DNA from: DASSUW01 sp963730535
GTDB taxonomy: Bacteria > Actinomycetota > Thermoleophilia > Solirubrobacterales > Solirubrobacteraceae
Length of the DNA stretch: 16,037 nucleotides
Assembly (NCBI GenBank): GCA_963730535.1
Contig: CAVSRU010000009.1
Location: forward strand, 1 to 16,037
Direction: 5' to 3'
The position numbers were made by a program, and so were the translations under genes. Shown in pieces: positions 14,870-16,037 of this stretch. Under the pieces are notes generated by a model that had not been told where the DNA came from, did not search any database, and saw only the letters and a program-made list of their open reading frames with translations. The first letter of the stretch is position 1. Each line of letters starts with the position of its first letter.

Positions 14870-15792
14870 CGCATCGCAACATACCTGCGGGCGAAGAGCT
14901 CGATCAGCGGGGCCTTCAGGCCATTGGGCACGATCACGACCGGGCAGGCCGCTGTGCGCATCAGGCGGCCGGAGACGTCGCCGAGCAGCACCGCGGGCGC
15001 CGGCCCGTAGCCGCGGGAGCCGATGACCATCCGGTCGCATACCTCCGACTCGCGGGCCAGCTCGTCGGCGGGGTCGCCGATGAGGAAGGCGGCCTCTGCA
15101 TCTGCGCCGGCGAGCTCTGCGATGGCGCACTCGAACTCCTCCCGCGCGGCCTGTTCGGCGTCCGCCGTGATCCGCACGAAGCCCGGGGGCAAGGGCGGCG
15201 AGGGCGGTGTCGGAAGGTCGCGTGCGAAGACCCGGATCACGCGCAGCGGCGTGTCTGTGGCGCGCGCGATCAGTGCCGCCGCGGCGAGGGCGGCGCGCGC
15301 GCCCGGGGAGCCGTCGAACGCCACGGCGGTCCGGCCGCTGCGGAGATGCGGTCGCAGCCGGTGCCCCTGTGGAGCGAGAGCGATTGGGCAGGGCGCGCCC
15401 TGCAACAGCCGCCACGCGGTGCTGCCGGGGTGCAGCCGCCCGTGGTAGCCGGCGTGGCTGGAGCCGACGACGATCAGCGCGGCGTCCGCGGCGGCCGCGG
15501 CGTTGAGCAGTGCACGGGCGGGGGAAGGATCGGCGACGGCGATCGAGCGCACCTGCGGCACGTCGCTCAGCGGCTCGCAGAGCCGCTCGAGCGTCGCCAC
15601 GCACGCGTCGCGCAGCGGTTCGCGCATGGCGGGGTTGAAGTGCGCTGCCGGCCGGTCGTCGAACGGGAAGGCGCCGACCGCGAGGATCTCGCCGCCGCCG
15701 GCGCGTGCGAGGTCGCCGGCGAGCGCGACCGCGTCCTCCGAGCGGGGCGAGTCGTCGACGCCGACGATGATGGTGGGCACGGTGGTGGTCAT
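14866..15792 (-). CDS. Tandem-domain universal stress protein
   Basis: This 308-residue protein has two Usp domains. Domain one begins PTIIVGVDDSPRSEDAVALA and ends ALIVVGSSHAGYHGRLHPG. Domain two begins TAVAFDGSPGARAALAAAAL and ends with MVIGSRGYGPAPAVLLGD. The second domain keeps the nucleotide-binding pattern G-2x-G-9x-G(S/T). In the first domain the second Gly is replaced by His, so ATP binding there may be impaired. The ATG at 15792 overlaps a TGA (TGATG) that ends the upstream small gene in its corrected frame. The stop overlaps the GTG of the PucR gene. The close coupling with a regulator suggests a condition-dependent partner, but the role is not shown by sequence. Confidence 0.9.
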   Translation of the reverse strand: MTTTVPTIIVGVDDSPRSEDAVALAGDLARAGGGEILAVGAFPFDDRPAAHFNPAMREPLRDACVATLERLCEPLSDVPQVRSIAVADPSPARALLNAAAAADAALIVVGSSHAGYHGRLHPGSTAWRLLQGAPCPIALAPQGHRLRPHLRSGRTAVAFDGSPGARAALAAAALIARATDTPLRVIRVFARDLPTPPSPPLPPGFVRITADAEQAAREEFECAIAELAGADAEAAFLIGDPADELARESEVCDRMVIGSRGYGPAPAVLLGDVSGRLMRTAACPVVIVPNGLKAPLIELFARRYVAMR

Positions 15793-16015
15793 CAGCCTGC
15801 GGCCATGCGCGCCGCGGCGCTGTCGGCTTCTCCGCCGCGAGCCGTAGGTCTCGCTCGAGGCCCCGCAGCGCGTCGGCAAGCATCGCGGGCGCGGTGCTGT
15901 GCATGTCGCTCAGCGAGCGCAGGCTGCCGGCTGCGGCCTGGACGCGCGCCAGCCGGTCGAACAGCTCGCCGAGGATTTCCCGGCTCGACAGAGGGTGATG
16001 GGTCGGGCTGGCCAT
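15792..16015 (-). CDS. Short helical protein, frame broken near its end
   Basis: This hypothetical protein of about 74 residues is rich in A, L, R and E, with heptad-like spacing (REILGELFDRLARVQAAAG, then LADALRGLERDLRLAAEK). It probably forms a helical bundle or coiled coil. As read, the frame has no stop and runs on to 13349, giving an impossible 888-residue product that shadows the Usp gene and then enters the PucR frame. Adding one base near 15825-15827 (AAGCC to AAGGCC) gives ADSAAARMAAG and a TGA at 15794-15792 that overlaps the Usp start. On the minus strand a possible end of a further gene (PVPAVA-stop, 16018-16020) lies just upstream of its ATG. No function is recognised. Confidence 0.55.
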
Positions 16016-16037
16016 GTCATGCCACCGCCGGGACCGG

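Noticed and set aside
13349..16015. An open frame of 888 residues on the minus strand.
   Set aside because: It crosses the Usp gene in the wrong frame, with arginine/proline-rich noise, before entering the PucR frame. It exists because of a missing base near 15825 and high GC.

Overview
This is a very GC-rich window with frequent GTG starts, dense gene packing and stop/start overlaps. Together with a PucR-type regulator, a DUF2089 protein and a two-helix membrane protein of a type I associate with Solirubrobacterales, this suggests an actinomycete, probably class Thermoleophilia. That placement is inferred from style and families, not from a marker gene. No tRNA, rRNA, CRISPR array or insertion sequence was seen.

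Left flank (1-2062). A small two-TM protein on the plus strand converges on a minus-strand pair: a short membrane protein and a YihY/BrkB-family membrane protein. A perfect 9-bp hairpin lies at the convergence.

Centre, plus strand (2256-10848). A tightly packed run encodes an APC amino-acid/amine permease, a small Usp-like protein, an amidase-signature hydrolase, an ATP-grasp ligase, a C45-family Ntn hydrolase, a LiaX/YvlB-like DUF4097 protein, a DUF2089 zinc-ribbon/HTH protein and an AcoD/ExaC-type aldehyde dehydrogenase. Most junctions overlap by 1-8 bases, so much of this is probably one operon. Possible internal promoters lie at the 46-nt gap before the C45 gene and the 114-nt gap before the dehydrogenase.

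Right, minus strand (16015-10870). In transcription order: a short helical protein, a tandem-domain universal stress protein, a PucR-family regulator, alanine dehydrogenase (ald) and a class III aminotransferase. The two arms converge on a perfect 12-bp hairpin at 10865-10894.

Read together, the two arms look like an amine or omega-amino-acid catabolic island. The permease imports the substrate. The aminotransferase moves its amino group to pyruvate, and alanine dehydrogenase regenerates pyruvate and releases ammonium. The aldehyde dehydrogenase oxidises the aldehyde, and PucR is the likely regulator. The unusual part is an ATP-grasp ligase placed between two unrelated amide hydrolases. This recalls a make-then-break amide strategy like the gamma-glutamyl (Puu) route, but with different enzyme families. 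The substrate cannot be read from sequence.

Four genes carry apparent single-base reading-frame breaks: C45 hydrolase, DUF2089, aminotransferase and the short helical protein. Each is within or beside short G/C runs, and two lie in clear hairpins. In every case the other frame restores conserved sequence or a well-placed stop. Sequencing or assembly indels are the simplest explanation. The break in the C45 gene creates a false 578-residue fusion, and the break near 15825 creates a false 888-residue ORF.
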